Translations under genes and position numbers: made by a program | Source: Actinomycetota bacterium | GTDB taxonomy: Bacteria > Actinomycetota > Actinomycetes > S36-B12 | Assembly: GCA_017856385.1 (NCBI GenBank) | Contig: JAFMFD010000014.1 | Coordinates: 1-37,812 of the forward strand | Direction: 5' to 3' | Length of the DNA: 37,812 nucleotides | The notes under the pieces: generated by a model | The model's input: the letters and a program-made list of their open reading frames with translations, nothing else | What the model was told of the DNA's origin: nothing | Databases searched by the model: none | Shown here: positions 24,868 through 35,331 of the stretch, in pieces | Layout: each line of letters opens with the position of its first letter | Numbering within the stretch: position 1 is the first letter of the stretch

Positions 24868-26829
24868 TCAGGACCCCTGCCCCGCCAGGACACTCGAGGG
24901 GCGCAGCTCGGGCATGGGGAGCGAGACCACTCCCGTGGGGCCGACCTGGATCTGGGTGTCCATCTGGTCGCAGACCCCGCAGTCGAAGCACGGGGTCCAC
25001 CGGCAGTCGTCGACCGCGATCTCGGACAGGGCGTCCTGCCAGTCGTCCCAGAGCCACTCGATGTCCAGGCCCGAGTCGAGGTGCTCCCATGGCAGCACCT
25101 CGCTGCGCTGGCGCTCGCGGGTGGTGAACCAGTCCACGTCGACAGGCTGCTCGGCGAGAGCGACGTCGGCGGCCGCCATCCAGCGGTCGAACGAGAAGTG
25201 CTCGCTCCATCCGTCGAACCGGGCGCCGTCGCGCCAGGCCTGCTCGATGACCGCACCGACACGTCGATCGCCGCGGGAGAGCAGTCCCTCGACGATGCCC
25301 GGCTTGCCGTCGTGGTAGCGCAGGCCGATGGCCTTGCCGTACTCGCGATCGTTGCGGATGGCGTCCTTGAGCTGGCGGAGACGTGCATCCGTCGACTCGT
25401 GGTCCAACTGCGCGGCCCACTGGAAGGGGGTGTGGGGCTTGGGGACGAACCCGCCGATCGAGACCGTGCATCGGATATCGCGGCGACCGCTCGCTTCACG
25501 ACCGGCCCGGATCACGTCGCGTGCCAGCGTGGCGATCTGCATGACGTCGTCGTCAGTCTCGGTCGGCAGCCCGCACATGAAGTAGAGCTTGACCTGGCGC
25601 CAGCCGGCGGCGTAGGCGGTCGTCACCGTGCGGATGAGGTCGTCCTCGGTCACCTGCTTGTTGATGACCTTGCGCATCCGCTCGCTGCCCCCCTCGGGGG
25701 CGAAGGTCAGGCCGCTGCGCCGTCCATTGCGGGATAGCTCGTTCGCGAGGTCGACGTTGAACGCGTCCACGCGCGTGCTCGGGAGGGAGAGCGAGACCTG
25801 GCTCTCCTCGTAGCGGTCCGCGAGGTTGCGGGCGACGTCCGCGATCTCGGAGTGGTCGGCACTCGACAGCGAGAGCAGGCCCACCTCCTCGTAGCCGGTC
25901 CTGGCAAGGCCGTTCTCGACCATCTCGGCGATACCGGTGATGCTCCTCTCGCGCACCGGTCGCGTGATCATGCCCGCCTGGCAGAACCGGCAGCCGCGCG
26001 TGCATCCGCGGAAGATCTCCACGCTCATGCGCTCATGCACCGTCTCGGCCAGCGGGACGAGCGGGGCCTTCGGGTACGCCCAGTCGTCTAGGTCCATCAG
26101 GGTGTGCTTGCGCACGCGCCAGGGGACGTCCGGGTGCGAGGGTGCCACGCGCTGGATGCGGCCATCGGGCAGGTAGTCGACCTGGTAGAACCGCGGCACG
26201 TAGACCGCACCCGTGCGGGCCAGCTCCAGCAGCAGGCCTTCGCGACCGCCCGCACGTCCCGACGCCTTCCAGTCCCGGACGACGTCGGTGATGAGCAGGA
26301 CAGCCTCCTCGCCGTCGCCCATGACCGCGGCATCGATGAAGTCGGCGATCGGCTCAGGATTGAAGGCCGCATGGCCGCCCGCCACGACGATCGGATGGCT
26401 CGCGTCGCGGTCCAGGGCGTGGAGCGGGATGCCGGCGAGGTCAAGAGCGGTGAGCATGTTGGTGTAGCCGAGTTCGGTCGCGAAGGACAGTCCCAGCAGG
26501 TCGAAGTCGCCCACCGGACGATGGCCGTCGACGGTGAACTGCGGCACGTCATGCGTCCGCATGAGGGCCTCGAGGTCGGGCCACACCGCGTACGTCCGCT
26601 CGGCCAGCACGTCCTCGCGCTCGTTCAGCACCTCGTACAGGATCTGGACACCCTGGTTGGGCGCACCGACCTCGTAGGCGTCCGGGTACATCAGAGCCCA
26701 TCGCACGTTCGTGGTGTGCCAGTCCTTGGTCACCGCGTTGACCTCGCCGCCCACGTACTGGATCGGCTTGGTCACGAACGGCAGCAGCCGCTCGAGGCGG
26801 TCGAAGATGCTGGCTCCGTCGGTCGTCAC
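24868..26829 (-). CDS. B12-binding-type radical SAM protein (TIGR03960 family)
   Basis: 653 aa from the GTG at 26829, supported by TATCCT 6 nt upstream (leaderless). An N-terminal cobalamin-binding-like region (about 40-200) is followed by a radical SAM core with the 4Fe-4S motif CTRGCRFCQAGM (about 276), and a C-terminal part with a second Cys cluster, CFDCGVCD. It forms a two-gene unit with the DUF2344 protein. The family is widespread beside rne and rplU; its product is unknown. Confidence 0.94.
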   Translation of the reverse strand: MTTDGASIFDRLERLLPFVTKPIQYVGGEVNAVTKDWHTTNVRWALMYPDAYEVGAPNQGVQILYEVLNEREDVLAERTYAVWPDLEALMRTHDVPQFTVDGHRPVGDFDLLGLSFATELGYTNMLTALDLAGIPLHALDRDASHPIVVAGGHAAFNPEPIADFIDAAVMGDGEEAVLLITDVVRDWKASGRAGGREGLLLELARTGAVYVPRFYQVDYLPDGRIQRVAPSHPDVPWRVRKHTLMDLDDWAYPKAPLVPLAETVHERMSVEIFRGCTRGCRFCQAGMITRPVRERSITGIAEMVENGLARTGYEEVGLLSLSSADHSEIADVARNLADRYEESQVSLSLPSTRVDAFNVDLANELSRNGRRSGLTFAPEGGSERMRKVINKQVTEDDLIRTVTTAYAAGWRQVKLYFMCGLPTETDDDVMQIATLARDVIRAGREASGRRDIRCTVSIGGFVPKPHTPFQWAAQLDHESTDARLRQLKDAIRNDREYGKAIGLRYHDGKPGIVEGLLSRGDRRVGAVIEQAWRDGARFDGWSEHFSFDRWMAAADVALAEQPVDVDWFTTRERQRSEVLPWEHLDSGLDIEWLWDDWQDALSEIAVDDCRWTPCFDCGVCDQMDTQIQVGPTGVVSLPMPELRPSSVLAGQGS

Positions 26830-26835
26830 GCCCCG

Positions 26836-26841
26836 AGGATA
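26836..26841 (-). promoter_or_regulatory. -10 box of the radical SAM gene (leaderless)
   Basis: TATCCT on the minus strand, 6 nt before GTG at 26829, in the 46-nt gap after rodA. It implies a promoter separate from the mre/rodA transcript. Confidence 0.5.
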
Positions 26842-26875
26842 CCCAGCGGTGGCGGTGCGGCCCTCACAGAAGCCG

Positions 26876-28048
26876 TCAGGCCCCTGCGCGGACCGCATGC
26901 AGTCGGACGTTCTGCAGCAGGCCGACGGCGATCCATGTCGCCATCATCGAGGTCCCGCCCGCCGACACGAGGGGCAGCGGGATCCCGGTGATCGGCATGA
27001 TGCCGAGGGACATGCCGACGTTCTCGAACGCCTGGAAGGCCAGCCAGGCGATGACCCCGGTGGCGACCAGGCGGCCGTACATGTCGTCGGCACGGAACGC
27101 GATCACGACGGCGCGCCAGAGGATGATGCCGATGAGCAGGAGCAGGACGGCACTGCCGACGAATCCCAGCTCCTCGCCGACGACGGTGTAGATGAAGTCG
27201 CTCTCGTTGACCGGGACGAACCGGCCCTGGGTCTGCGGTCCCTCGAACAGGCCGTGACCGGACCAGCCGCCCCCGCCGATCGCGATACGCGCCTGGTTGG
27301 CGTTGTACGCGGCGTCGGTCACGTCCTCCGAGGGATTGATGAAGGACGTGAGCCGCTGGACCTGGTACTCCTTCAGCAGGCCGAGCTGGACTGCCACGAG
27401 GATGCCGACCACAGCGCCGCCGATAAGGCCCACGACCCATCGGGTGCGGGCACCGGAGACGGCGATGATCGACAGTGCAACCGTGCCGAGGATGAGGACC
27501 GTCCCGGTGTCGTTCTGCACGAGGATGATGAGCACGGGCAGGACCGCCACCGCCACGGCGAGCAGCACGTCCCGATCACTCGGCTCGTCGACGATGTCGC
27601 GCTTCTCGGACAGCAGCACCGCCATCATCAAGATGACGGCAACCTTGGCGAACTCCGACGGCTGAATCGTCATGCCTCCCGGCAGGTCGATCCACGCCCT
27701 CGCACCGGCGATCGTCGTGCCGATGCCGGGAATGAACGGCATCAGCAGAAGGATGATCGACGCGACGTAGATGAAGGGCGTGTAGGCGCGCAGCGAGCGG
27801 TAGTCGACCCGAGAGGCGAACCAGCCGAGCGCGAGTCCGATGCCGACGGTGACGAGGTGGCGCTTGAGGTAGGACTGCGGATCCCCGTCGGCGGCCATGT
27901 CGGCGCGACTGGCCGACCACACCAGCACCGATCCGAAGATCGTCGTCGCGAGGGCGGCGATCAGCAGGATCCAGTCCAGGTCGCGCCAGTAACCGCTCTG
28001 CCGCATGAGCGAGCGCACGGCCGGGTCGCGGGCCACCGTCTGGCTCAT
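26876..28048 (-). CDS. rodA: Peptidoglycan glycosyltransferase RodA (SEDS family)
   Basis: 390 aa with about ten membrane helices. SEDS signatures include GARAWIDLPGGMTIQPSEFAK (about 115-135), the AYNANQARIAIGGGGWSGHG region and the C-terminal GIPLPLVSAGGTSMMA. RodA polymerises glycan strands from lipid II in partnership with the class B PBP encoded just upstream, whose stop it overlaps by 4 bp. It belongs to the elongasome cluster mreBCD-mrdA-rodA. Confidence 0.96.
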   Translation of the reverse strand: MSQTVARDPAVRSLMRQSGYWRDLDWILLIAALATTIFGSVLVWSASRADMAADGDPQSYLKRHLVTVGIGLALGWFASRVDYRSLRAYTPFIYVASIILLLMPFIPGIGTTIAGARAWIDLPGGMTIQPSEFAKVAVILMMAVLLSEKRDIVDEPSDRDVLLAVAVAVLPVLIILVQNDTGTVLILGTVALSIIAVSGARTRWVVGLIGGAVVGILVAVQLGLLKEYQVQRLTSFINPSEDVTDAAYNANQARIAIGGGGWSGHGLFEGPQTQGRFVPVNESDFIYTVVGEELGFVGSAVLLLLIGIILWRAVVIAFRADDMYGRLVATGVIAWLAFQAFENVGMSLGIMPITGIPLPLVSAGGTSMMATWIAVGLLQNVRLHAVRAGA

Positions 28049-30195
28049 GATCGTGATCCTGCCGCACGGATGTCCGGGACGCCGGCGTCGCTCCCCCGCG
28101 GCACCACGGGGGTACCGTCACGTCGCACCGCCGGGAGGCGCTCCAGCGGGGCTCCACCGACGAGGACGCTGGCTCCCGGGTTCACCGACGAGCCGCGCAC
28201 CCCGAAAAGCGCCTCCAAAATGGCGCGAACACTCGGCCCGGAGGTCTTGGAGCCGGTCCCGCCCTCGGTGACCATCATGACCACCGCGTACTTCGGGGCG
28301 TTGGCCGGCGCGTAGGCGGCGAACCACGAGGTCGCTGCCTTGTCGCCCGTCACCTGCGCCGAGCCGGTCTTCGAGGCGACCGGGAGGACATCAAGGGGGA
28401 AGCCCGCGAACGGGGTCTCGCCCGACCCGTCTGTCGTGACGCCCGGCAGCGAGTTACGCAGGAAGCGCAGTGTCCGCTTCGACGCGTCGACGCGCCGGGT
28501 GACGATCGGCTCGAACTCCTCGACCACCTCGCCGGTCGCCGAGATGATGCCCTTGGCCACCTGGGGCTGGTAGAGCGTCCCGCCGTTCGCGATCGCCGCG
28601 TAGACCATGGCCATCTGGAGCGGCGTGACGGTGGTGTCACCCTGGCCGATGACCGCGTTGAGCGCGTCACCCGCTCGCCACTGGAAGCCGTCCGTGCAGT
28701 TCTCGCGATCGAGGGCCGTGTAGTAGTCGGCCAGCTTCGGGTTGGTCTTCCGGGTCTCCGGGTAGCCCTCCTCGGCGTTGCGGCACCAGGCGTCCTTCTT
28801 GGCCTCCCAGTTCTCGTACTTGAACTGCCGGCTGGCGACCCGGCCCGAGGCCTCGCCCGGAAGGTCGATGCCGGTCGGCGACCCGAGCCCGAAGGTCCGG
28901 GCCGCCTCGGCGATGGGATCCGGTGCGTCGACGGCGGCATCGGGGCCGCCGGCCTCCTGCCACATGCGGCGGGCGATCTCATAGAAGACGGTGTTGCACG
29001 AGACCTCGAGGGCGCGCGTGAGCGAGATGGGCCCGTAGGCGTTGGACTCGAAGTTGCGGAAGGTCTGCGCACCGATCTTGACGCGGGACGGGCACGGGTA
29101 GATGCCGTAGAGGTCGAAGTTGTCGTTGCCGGCGGCGGCGGTGCTGATCGCCTTGAAGGTCGAGCCCGGCGCGAACTGCCCCTGGTAGGCATTGGACGAG
29201 AGCGAGGAGTCGTCCATCAGCTGCTCGTACTGCCGCTTGGTCACGCCGCCGATCCAGATATCCGGGTCGTACGTCGGGTAGCTCGCCATCGCGAGGACCC
29301 TGCCGGTGTCGACCTCGACGACGACGGCGGCACCCGACGTGCCGGCGAAGTCCTGCGACTGGGCGCGACGCACCGCGGCCACGAGCTGCTGCTCGACGAC
29401 CGACTGGAGCCGGGCGTCGATGCTCGTCACCAGGTAGTCACCCGGCTTCGGCTCGCGCTGCTCGAGCGTGCCGGTGACGTTGCCCGCCGTGTCCACGGCG
29501 AGGGTCGTCACCCCGGGCTTGCCACGAAGGATGCCGTCGTACTGCCTCTCCAGCCCGGATCGGCCCACCACGTCGGTGCGGCGGAGCCGGTCGTAGGCCT
29601 CGGTCTGACCCTGCTCATCGAGCTGCTCCTCGGTGACCGGGCCGAGGTAGCCGAGCATGTGGGCGGCGTTCACGTTGAAGGGCGACGGGTACTGGCGCAC
29701 GGCCTGCAGCTTCGCCGTGATGCCCGGGAACTCCCGGCGCCGCTCCATGATGCTGAGCGCGGTCTGCGTATCGACATCGGTGGCCACCGGCACCGGCTGG
29801 TAGGTCGACCCGTTCCAGCAGATCGGCGGCGGCTTGGCACCCTCGGCGCCGCAGGTGAGCAGTCGGTCGGCGATCTTGTCGCGCGGCATGTCGAGGATGC
29901 GGGCGAGCCGGGTGATCACGGCCGCACCGCCGTTCGGCTCCTGCGCCAGGGCCTGGCGGTCGACCGTGACCACGACCGTCGTGCGATTGGAGATCAGCGG
30001 GCGCCCCGCCTGATCGAGGACCAGGCCGCGGACCGCGGGCTCGGCGACCTCGCGCACCGTGTTGTCCGCCGCGGCCGCCCGGTACTCGGCCCCCTCCAGC
30101 ACCTGCAGGTAGAACGACCTGGCGACGAGGGTCGCGAGCAGAGAGACCACGAGCACGGCGAGGACGAGCAGGCGCAGGTTAGAGCGCTGGCTCAC
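28045..30195 (-). CDS. mrdA: Penicillin-binding protein 2 (class B transpeptidase)
   Basis: 716 aa. One N-terminal membrane helix (about 7-28) is followed by the pedestal (starts RGLVLDQAGRPLISNR) and a transpeptidase domain with SxxK in GSTFKA (about 343), SCN (about 397) and KTG in ASKTGSAQ (about 608). All catalytic residues are present. It cross-links peptidoglycan during lateral growth with RodA. 152 nt separate it from mreD; that gap has no clear promoter. Confidence 0.96.
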   Translation of the reverse strand: MSQRSNLRLLVLAVLVVSLLATLVARSFYLQVLEGAEYRAAAADNTVREVAEPAVRGLVLDQAGRPLISNRTTVVVTVDRQALAQEPNGGAAVITRLARILDMPRDKIADRLLTCGAEGAKPPPICWNGSTYQPVPVATDVDTQTALSIMERRREFPGITAKLQAVRQYPSPFNVNAAHMLGYLGPVTEEQLDEQGQTEAYDRLRRTDVVGRSGLERQYDGILRGKPGVTTLAVDTAGNVTGTLEQREPKPGDYLVTSIDARLQSVVEQQLVAAVRRAQSQDFAGTSGAAVVVEVDTGRVLAMASYPTYDPDIWIGGVTKRQYEQLMDDSSLSSNAYQGQFAPGSTFKAISTAAAGNDNFDLYGIYPCPSRVKIGAQTFRNFESNAYGPISLTRALEVSCNTVFYEIARRMWQEAGGPDAAVDAPDPIAEAARTFGLGSPTGIDLPGEASGRVASRQFKYENWEAKKDAWCRNAEEGYPETRKTNPKLADYYTALDRENCTDGFQWRAGDALNAVIGQGDTTVTPLQMAMVYAAIANGGTLYQPQVAKGIISATGEVVEEFEPIVTRRVDASKRTLRFLRNSLPGVTTDGSGETPFAGFPLDVLPVASKTGSAQVTGDKAATSWFAAYAPANAPKYAVVMMVTEGGTGSKTSGPSVRAILEALFGVRGSSVNPGASVLVGGAPLERLPAVRRDGTPVVPRGSDAGVPDIRAAGSRS

Positions 30196-30347
30196 CGGGT
30201 GCCTCCCGTCGCCATCGGTCGTGATGGACGGACCGTCTCGTCAACCGGTCCGGGAACGACGGTACGACGCGATCACCCCGAGAGCCGTTCCCGGCACCCG
30301 GTTATGCCCTATTCGTCTGGAAAATCCCCAACGGCATCCCGCTCGGC

Positions 30348-30863
30348 TCACGCCGTGACCAGAACCTCGGGCGTGGCCCGCCGCACGACCCATGTGGTGA
30401 GCAGGATCATGCCCGGCGCGAGGATCAGCCCGTACAGGGCCGCGGTCAGCACCAGCGACGGCATCTGCTCCCAGTCCACCCGGTCACTGCCCAGCAGCGT
30501 GTCGAGGCCCGCGGTCAGGAGTACCGCCGCCCCCGTCGAGAGCCCGACGATCCCCATGAGCAGCGGCACGGTCCGGTCGCGGGGATCGACCGCGAACCCG
30601 GTGATGACGCCGATCAGCACGTACACGATGGCGTTGACCCCCAGCAGCGTGTCCCCCGGCGGGGCGAGGTCGATGAGCACGCCCGCGGCGAATCCGGCAA
30701 CGGCACCCTGCACCGGACCCATCGCGAGCGCCAGCGCCACCACCGTCACCACGACGAGATCGGGCGTGGCGCCCGGGATGCCCAGTCGGCTCAGCAGCGT
30801 GACCTCGACGAGCACCGCCGCGAGGGTGAACGTGAGGATGATCAGCGCCTGCCGCCAGATCAC
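30348..30863 (-). CDS. mreD: Rod shape-determining protein MreD
   Basis: 171 aa, five to six hydrophobic helices, opening MIWRQALIILTFTLAAVLVEVTLLSRLGIPGATPDLVVV, typical of MreD with the P-DLV segment. It is an inner-membrane elongasome partner of MreC. The start overlaps the mreC stop (ATGA). Confidence 0.92.
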   Translation of the reverse strand: MIWRQALIILTFTLAAVLVEVTLLSRLGIPGATPDLVVVTVVALALAMGPVQGAVAGFAAGVLIDLAPPGDTLLGVNAIVYVLIGVITGFAVDPRDRTVPLLMGIVGLSTGAAVLLTAGLDTLLGSDRVDWEQMPSLVLTAALYGLILAPGMILLTTWVVRRATPEVLVTA

Positions 30864-31879
30864 TGCTCAGCCTCGCTCCCGGCGACCTCGTCGACCGGCA
30901 CCGCTGCGGTCTCCTCCGCGGGAGCGGACGAGGCGGTCGCATCGGGGGCCGGCTCCTCGTCGCCGGCCGCCGCGTCACCGTCCCCGCCTAGCGGCGCCGG
31001 GCTCGGGATGATGCTCACGTCGCCCCTGGCCGGCAGCACCGAGTCCCTTGGGTCCTCGCGCGGGGGCTTGGTGACGACTCCGACGATGCTCAGGGTCGAC
31101 ATGTCGGCGTACGGGCGCACGGTCGCGATGCGCGTGAGCATGCCGCCGGTCCCGCGCACCTTGACGACCTCGCCGATGGGCAGGCCCGGCGCATAGGGGC
31201 GACCACCCTTCGAGCCGAACGTCACCAGGGCGTCACCCACCCGGATGTCGGCCATCGGGTCCAGCAGCTCGAACTCCAGCGAGTCCTGGCTCCCGGTGCC
31301 TGCGACGATGCCGATCTCGTCGGTGCCCGCCACCCGACCGCCGACCGCGGAGCCCTGATCGACGAGCAGGACCACGGTGGACGTGCTCGCCGTCGTCTTC
31401 AGGACGCGACCGACGAGGCCCGCGCCATTGATCACCGACATGTCCTGCTCGATGCCGTCATTGCGTCCCGCGTCGATCGTCACCGTCCACGAGAAGTCCT
31501 GGGCCGGTCCGACCGCGATGACCTCCGCCGGCACGAATCGGTACTGCCCGACGCTGGCCACCCGGAGCAGGCCGTCCAGCGCCGCAGCACGGGCGCGGTC
31601 ATTGGTCAGGATCTGCAGTTCGGTCTGCAGTCGCTCGTTCTCCGCCGAGAGCTCCTCGATCTGGCTCGACTGGTCGCGCAGGGTGGAGAACCACGACCCC
31701 GCACCGATGACTGGGGAGAACACTGTGGCAGCTGCACGCTCGAGGCCGCCGAGCACATTCGCGCCGGCTGAGCGCACGGTCGCGAACGGTCCCTCGCCTC
31801 CGCGCAGATCGAGGATCACGAAGGTGAGGGACGCCACGACGAGCACCGCGAGGAGGACGCGCGTCCGGCGGGAGAACAT
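30860..31879 (-). CDS. mreC: Rod shape-determining protein MreC
   Basis: 339 aa. An N-terminal membrane helix (about 7-25) is followed by a coiled coil (about 70-95, LSAENERLQTELQIL) and the MreC beta-barrel core (about 110-270). The C-terminal tail is Pro/Ala/acidic-rich and probably disordered. MreC links MreB to PBP2 outside the membrane. It begins 48 nt after mreB. Confidence 0.94.
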   Translation of the reverse strand: MFSRRTRVLLAVLVVASLTFVILDLRGGEGPFATVRSAGANVLGGLERAAATVFSPVIGAGSWFSTLRDQSSQIEELSAENERLQTELQILTNDRARAAALDGLLRVASVGQYRFVPAEVIAVGPAQDFSWTVTIDAGRNDGIEQDMSVINGAGLVGRVLKTTASTSTVVLLVDQGSAVGGRVAGTDEIGIVAGTGSQDSLEFELLDPMADIRVGDALVTFGSKGGRPYAPGLPIGEVVKVRGTGGMLTRIATVRPYADMSTLSIVGVVTKPPREDPRDSVLPARGDVSIIPSPAPLGGDGDAAAGDEEPAPDATASSAPAEETAAVPVDEVAGSEAEQ

Positions 31880-31927
31880 GCGTCAAGTGTGGCGTGCGGG
31901 CCCGTGGCGCGCGAGGACGCCCCGCGG

Positions 31928-32974
31928 CTACCGGCGCGGCTCGGAGATGAGCACCTGCTGGAGGGCGTCGAACTCCTCGACGCACTTCCCCGAGCCGAGC
32001 GCGACGCAGTCCAGGGGGCGCTCGGCGATGATGATCGGCATCCCGGTCTCGTGGCGCAGGCGCTCATCGAGGCCGCGGAGCAGCGCGCCACCGCCGGTGA
32101 GCACGATGCCCCGGTCCATGATGTCGCCGGACAGTTCCGGCGGTGTCCGGTCGAGGGTTGCCTTGACGGCGTCGACGATGGCATTGACCGGCTCGTCGAT
32201 GGCGCGGCGGATCTCCTCGGCCGAGACCACGATGGTGCGGGGCAGGCCGGTGATGAGGTCACGGCCGCGGATCTCGGCGTGCGGCTCGTCGGGCATCGGG
32301 AATGCCGAGCCGATCGCGACCTTGATCTCCTCCGCCGTACGCTCGCCGAGCATCAGCGAGTACTCCTTCTTGACGTACTGGATGATCGCATTGTCGAGCT
32401 CGTCGCCGCCCACGCGGACCGACAGGCTGGTCACGATGCCACCGAGCGAGATGACGGCGACCTCGGAGGTGCCGCCGCCGATGTCGACGACCATGTTGCC
32501 CGTCGGCTCGTGCACCGGCAGGCCTGCGCCGATGGCCGCGGCCATGGGCTCCTCGATGATGAACACCTTGCGCGCCCCGGCGGCATAGCCGGCGTCCTTG
32601 ACCGCACGCTGCTCAACCCCGGTGATGCCCGAGGGCACGCACACGATGAGCCGGGGCTTGGCCAGGTGCCGACGGCGGTGCACCTTCTGGATGAAGTAGC
32701 GGAGCATGCGCTCGGTCGTGTCGAAGTCGGCGATCACGCCGTCCTTGAGGGGTCGGATCGCGACGATGTTGCCGGGCGTCCGCCCGATCATCCGCTTTGC
32801 CTCGGACCCCACGGCGAGGATTCCGCCGGTCGTGCTGTTGATGGCGACGACCGAGGGCTCGTTGAGGACGATGCCGCGCCCGCGCACGTAGACAAGGGTG
32901 TTCGCCGTGCCGAGGTCGACGGCCATGTCGCGGCCGACGAACGACGAGCCACCGAAGGTGGATGAAGCAGCCAT
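31928..32974 (-). CDS. mreB: Rod shape-determining protein MreB
   Basis: 348 aa from the ATG at 32974. Actin-like ATPase with phosphate 1 [13 protein letters not shown] (about 19-31), phosphate 2 [18 protein letters not shown] and the adenosine segment [15 protein letters not shown]. It forms filaments that steer lateral wall synthesis. GGAAGGG lies about 10 nt upstream. An upstream in-frame ATG at 33010 would add 12 residues that are not family-like. Confidence 0.97.
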   Translation of the reverse strand: MAASSTFGGSSFVGRDMAVDLGTANTLVYVRGRGIVLNEPSVVAINSTTGGILAVGSEAKRMIGRTPGNIVAIRPLKDGVIADFDTTERMLRYFIQKVHRRRHLAKPRLIVCVPSGITGVEQRAVKDAGYAAGARKVFIIEEPMAAAIGAGLPVHEPTGNMVVDIGGGTSEVAVISLGGIVTSLSVRVGGDELDNAIIQYVKKEYSLMLGERTAEEIKVAIGSAFPMPDEPHAEIRGRDLITGLPRTIVVSAEEIRRAIDEPVNAIVDAVKATLDRTPPELSGDIMDRGIVLTGGGALLRGLDERLRHETGMPIIIAERPLDCVALGSGKCVEEFDALQQVLISEPRR

Positions 32975-33053
32975 GGGGAACTGGCCCTTCCGCGCGGGGT
33001 CTGGACCCCCCATGGTAGCCGCCCCCGGCCCCCGGCCCCCTCGCGTGGGCGCG

Positions 33054-34433
33054 TCAGGCCGCGCCGAGGCGCTGCGCCCGCTCGACCTCGGTGCGTCGCA
33101 GGTACGCCTCGAGGCGCTCGGCGGTGGCGACATCGGCGGGCAGGTCGAAGGCCCGCGTGGCGACCGCTGCCAGGTCGGCGCGGTAGTCGTGCCCCCGGCT
33201 CTCGAACAGGCCCGGGCGCACGTGGGTCGCGAACATGGTGTCGACGAACGCCTCGGCGAACGTGATGCCCGGCTTCCAGATCATCCCTGCGGGGACATTG
33301 CGCCCGCGCGTGCCGTCGGTCGGCAGCCATGCAGGACGACGCAGCAGGAGCGCAGGCCGGAAGCGTACGACGGGGTCGCCGTCGTGCTCGAGGAACCACA
33401 CGCGCACCGGGTGGGGCGTGGTCGCGGGCAGCTGCTCGGGCCGATCGACCGTCCAGGACTCCCCGGAGCACAGCGCGTGGAAGCCGTCCGAGCGCTCCCC
33501 GCCCGGCGTGCCCACCCACAGGGCGGCGGCAATGCCGTACCGGTCAAGGTCGGCGGGCCCGAGCGGGATCGCGGTCTGCTGGACCTCGGCGCCGAGGCTC
33601 TCGCCGTACAGCAGCAGGCGCGGACGCGTCGAGCGGTCGCGCAGCTCGGCGGCGATCGCATCGAGGAGCAGCCGCTGAGTGTGCGCACCTTCCTGGACCT
33701 TGGCCAGCGAGAGGAAGGACGGGAGGAGCCCGTAGCCGATAGCGACCGCCGCCGCATCGCCGCGCGTGAGCACCTCGAGCACGTCGACGGGAAAGGAGTT
33801 CGCGTAGCCGGTGCCGGCCGGCGCCTGGATCAGCAGGTTCGCGCGATCGAAGGCGCCCGTGCGCCGAAGCTCGCTCATCGCCAGGCCGACGCGCTGCTCC
33901 GCAGTGTCCGCGGCGTCAGCACCGACGAACACCCGCACCGGCGAGGAGACCGGATCAAGACCGGTCACCTCACGGATGGCGTCCGGCGTCGAGACGTAGT
34001 TGACGAATCGGGCACCCTCCCGCCCCAACTCGGTCACCGTGACGGTCGACGCCCCCGAACCGGAGACCTCGGGGTCGGCAGGCGGGGTGCGATACGCCTC
34101 GTCCAGGTCGCGTCCCTGCTCGACGAGGCCGCCGAGCACCCGACGGACCGCCGTCGTGCCGGCGATCGCGAGCCCGCCTGCCACCGCTGCGCCCACGACG
34201 ACAGGGGTGATGGTCGTGATCGGCCCCGGACCGCGCCCGGTCGCGGCGCGCAGCAGGGACAGCGACATGCCCGTCTTCAGCCCGACGACTCCCCCCGCAA
34301 GGCCGCCGAGCACGAGCGGGAACCCCGTGCGCACCCGGGCCGGCCACTCGACGAGGGTCGGCCCGCGCGAGGCCGCGGCGACAGCGGCGCCGACGGCGAG
34401 TCCGACGCCGAGGCCGACCGCAGCAGGCTTCAT
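33054..34433 (-). CDS. Membrane alpha/beta-hydrolase family protein (Abhydrolase_9-like)
   Basis: 459 aa. Hydrophobic helices occupy about 1-95, followed by a soluble domain with [26 protein letters not shown] (about 145-170) and the nucleophile elbow [14 protein letters not shown] (about 268-281, G-E-S-L-G). Later blocks [19 protein letters not shown] and [10 protein letters not shown], and the C-terminal histidine region (HDYRADLA), fit the actinobacterial alpha/beta-hydrolase family with an N-terminal membrane domain. The substrate is unknown; a lipid or wall ester is plausible. It starts 21 nt after ndk and is probably co-transcribed with it. Confidence 0.85.
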   Translation of the reverse strand: MKPAAVGLGVGLAVGAAVAAASRGPTLVEWPARVRTGFPLVLGGLAGGVVGLKTGMSLSLLRAATGRGPGPITTITPVVVGAAVAGGLAIAGTTAVRRVLGGLVEQGRDLDEAYRTPPADPEVSGSGASTVTVTELGREGARFVNYVSTPDAIREVTGLDPVSSPVRVFVGADAADTAEQRVGLAMSELRRTGAFDRANLLIQAPAGTGYANSFPVDVLEVLTRGDAAAVAIGYGLLPSFLSLAKVQEGAHTQRLLLDAIAAELRDRSTRPRLLLYGESLGAEVQQTAIPLGPADLDRYGIAAALWVGTPGGERSDGFHALCSGESWTVDRPEQLPATTPHPVRVWFLEHDGDPVVRFRPALLLRRPAWLPTDGTRGRNVPAGMIWKPGITFAEAFVDTMFATHVRPGLFESRGHDYRADLAAVATRAFDLPADVATAERLEAYLRRTEVERAQRLGAA

Positions 34434-34454
34434 GGTGAGCAGACGACCAGGGGC

Positions 34455-34862
34455 CTAGAGGCCGGGGAAGAAGAGCGCGACCTCGCGGGCCGCCGACTCC
34501 GGGGAGTCCGAGCCGTGGGTCACGTTGTTCTGCATCTCGGTGGCGAGGTCACCGCGGATCGTGCCCATCTCCGCCTTGGCGGGGTTGGTCGCACCCATCA
34601 TGTTTCGCCACTGCACGATCGCGTCCGGACCCTCGATGACCGCGGCGACCAGCGGGCCACTGGTGATGAACTCGACGAGGTCGGCGAAGAAGGGCTTCTC
34701 GCGGTGCTCGCCGTAGTGCGACTCGGCGACCTCGCGCGTCAGGGTGCGCAGCTCCATCGCGACGATGCGGAAACCCTTGCGCTCGATGCGGCCGATCACC
34801 TCGCCGACGAGGCCACGGGCCACGCCGTCGGGCTTGATGAGGACGAGAGTGCGCTCGGACAC
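34455..34862 (-). CDS. ndk: Nucleoside-diphosphate kinase
   Basis: 135 aa, opening [20 protein letters not shown]. The phospho-acceptor histidine lies in [12 protein letters not shown] (about 117). It balances NTP pools. GTG start with AGGAG 8 nt upstream; TAGGAT at 34899-34904 is a likely -10 box giving a leader of about 30 nt. Confidence 0.97.
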   Translation of the reverse strand: MSERTLVLIKPDGVARGLVGEVIGRIERKGFRIVAMELRTLTREVAESHYGEHREKPFFADLVEFITSGPLVAAVIEGPDAIVQWRNMMGATNPAKAEMGTIRGDLATEMQNNVTHGSDSPESAAREVALFFPGL

Positions 34863-34898
34863 GAAGGGCTCCTAGATGAGGGGGGTGCGACGGCCGTC

Positions 34899-34904
34899 AT
34901 CCTA
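34899..34904 (-). promoter_or_regulatory. ndk: Candidate -10 box of ndk
   Basis: TAGGAT on the minus strand, about 37 nt before the GTG start, leaving room for the AGGAG ribosome binding site. Confidence 0.45.
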
Positions 34905-34915
34905 CTGAGGGAGCC

Positions 34916-34943
34916 GGGGGTGCGAAGCGTGCGGAGCACCCCC
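34916..34943 (-). terminator. Hairpin after the toxin gene
   Basis: GGGGGTGC (34916-34923) pairs with GCACCCCC (34936-34943), loop of 12 nt. It directly follows the toxin stop codon and precedes the ndk promoter, so it probably insulates ndk. No U-tract. Confidence 0.5.
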
Positions 34944-34944
34944 A

Positions 34945-35331
34945 TCACGAGGAGAGCCGGCGGATGCTTCCCGCCACCAAGATCGCCGCGATCTCGGGAA
35001 CGTCGTCGATGCTCCCGTCAGCCACAGAGATGACGAGGTCGTATGCCTCGTCATTCGTGAGTGTCAGTACCCACCCGTTGAGTCCGAGGAAGGCGATAAC
35101 GCTCGCGAGGCCGAGGCGCTTGTTGCCATCGACCAGGGCGTGGTTGTTCACGATGGAGTGCAGAAGCGCAGCAGCCTTCGCGTGCACGGTCGGATAGGCA
35201 TCTTCACCGAACAACGATGTCTGCGGCCGCGCAGCGGCGGCCTCGAGCAGGCCGAGATCGCGGACACCCACGTCACCGTCGACCACTCGCGCGGCGATAC
35301 GCAGGAGGTCCTCGACGCTGAGGAAGATCAC
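34945..35331 (-). CDS. Doc/Fic-type toxin
   Basis: 128 aa. Fic-fold core motif HALVDGNKRLGLA (about 63-75), preceded by HAKAAALLHSIVNNH. The N-K-R ending is the Doc form; Doc proteins of phage P1 type phosphorylate elongation factor Tu and stop translation. The start codon overlaps the antitoxin stop by 4 bp (ATGA). Length matches Doc toxins. The usual Phe in H-x-F is Leu here, a mild deviation. All other key residues are intact, so the protein is probably active. Confidence 0.92.
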   Translation of the reverse strand: MIFLSVEDLLRIAARVVDGDVGVRDLGLLEAAAARPQTSLFGEDAYPTVHAKAAALLHSIVNNHALVDGNKRLGLASVIAFLGLNGWVLTLTNDEAYDLVISVADGSIDDVPEIAAILVAGSIRRLSS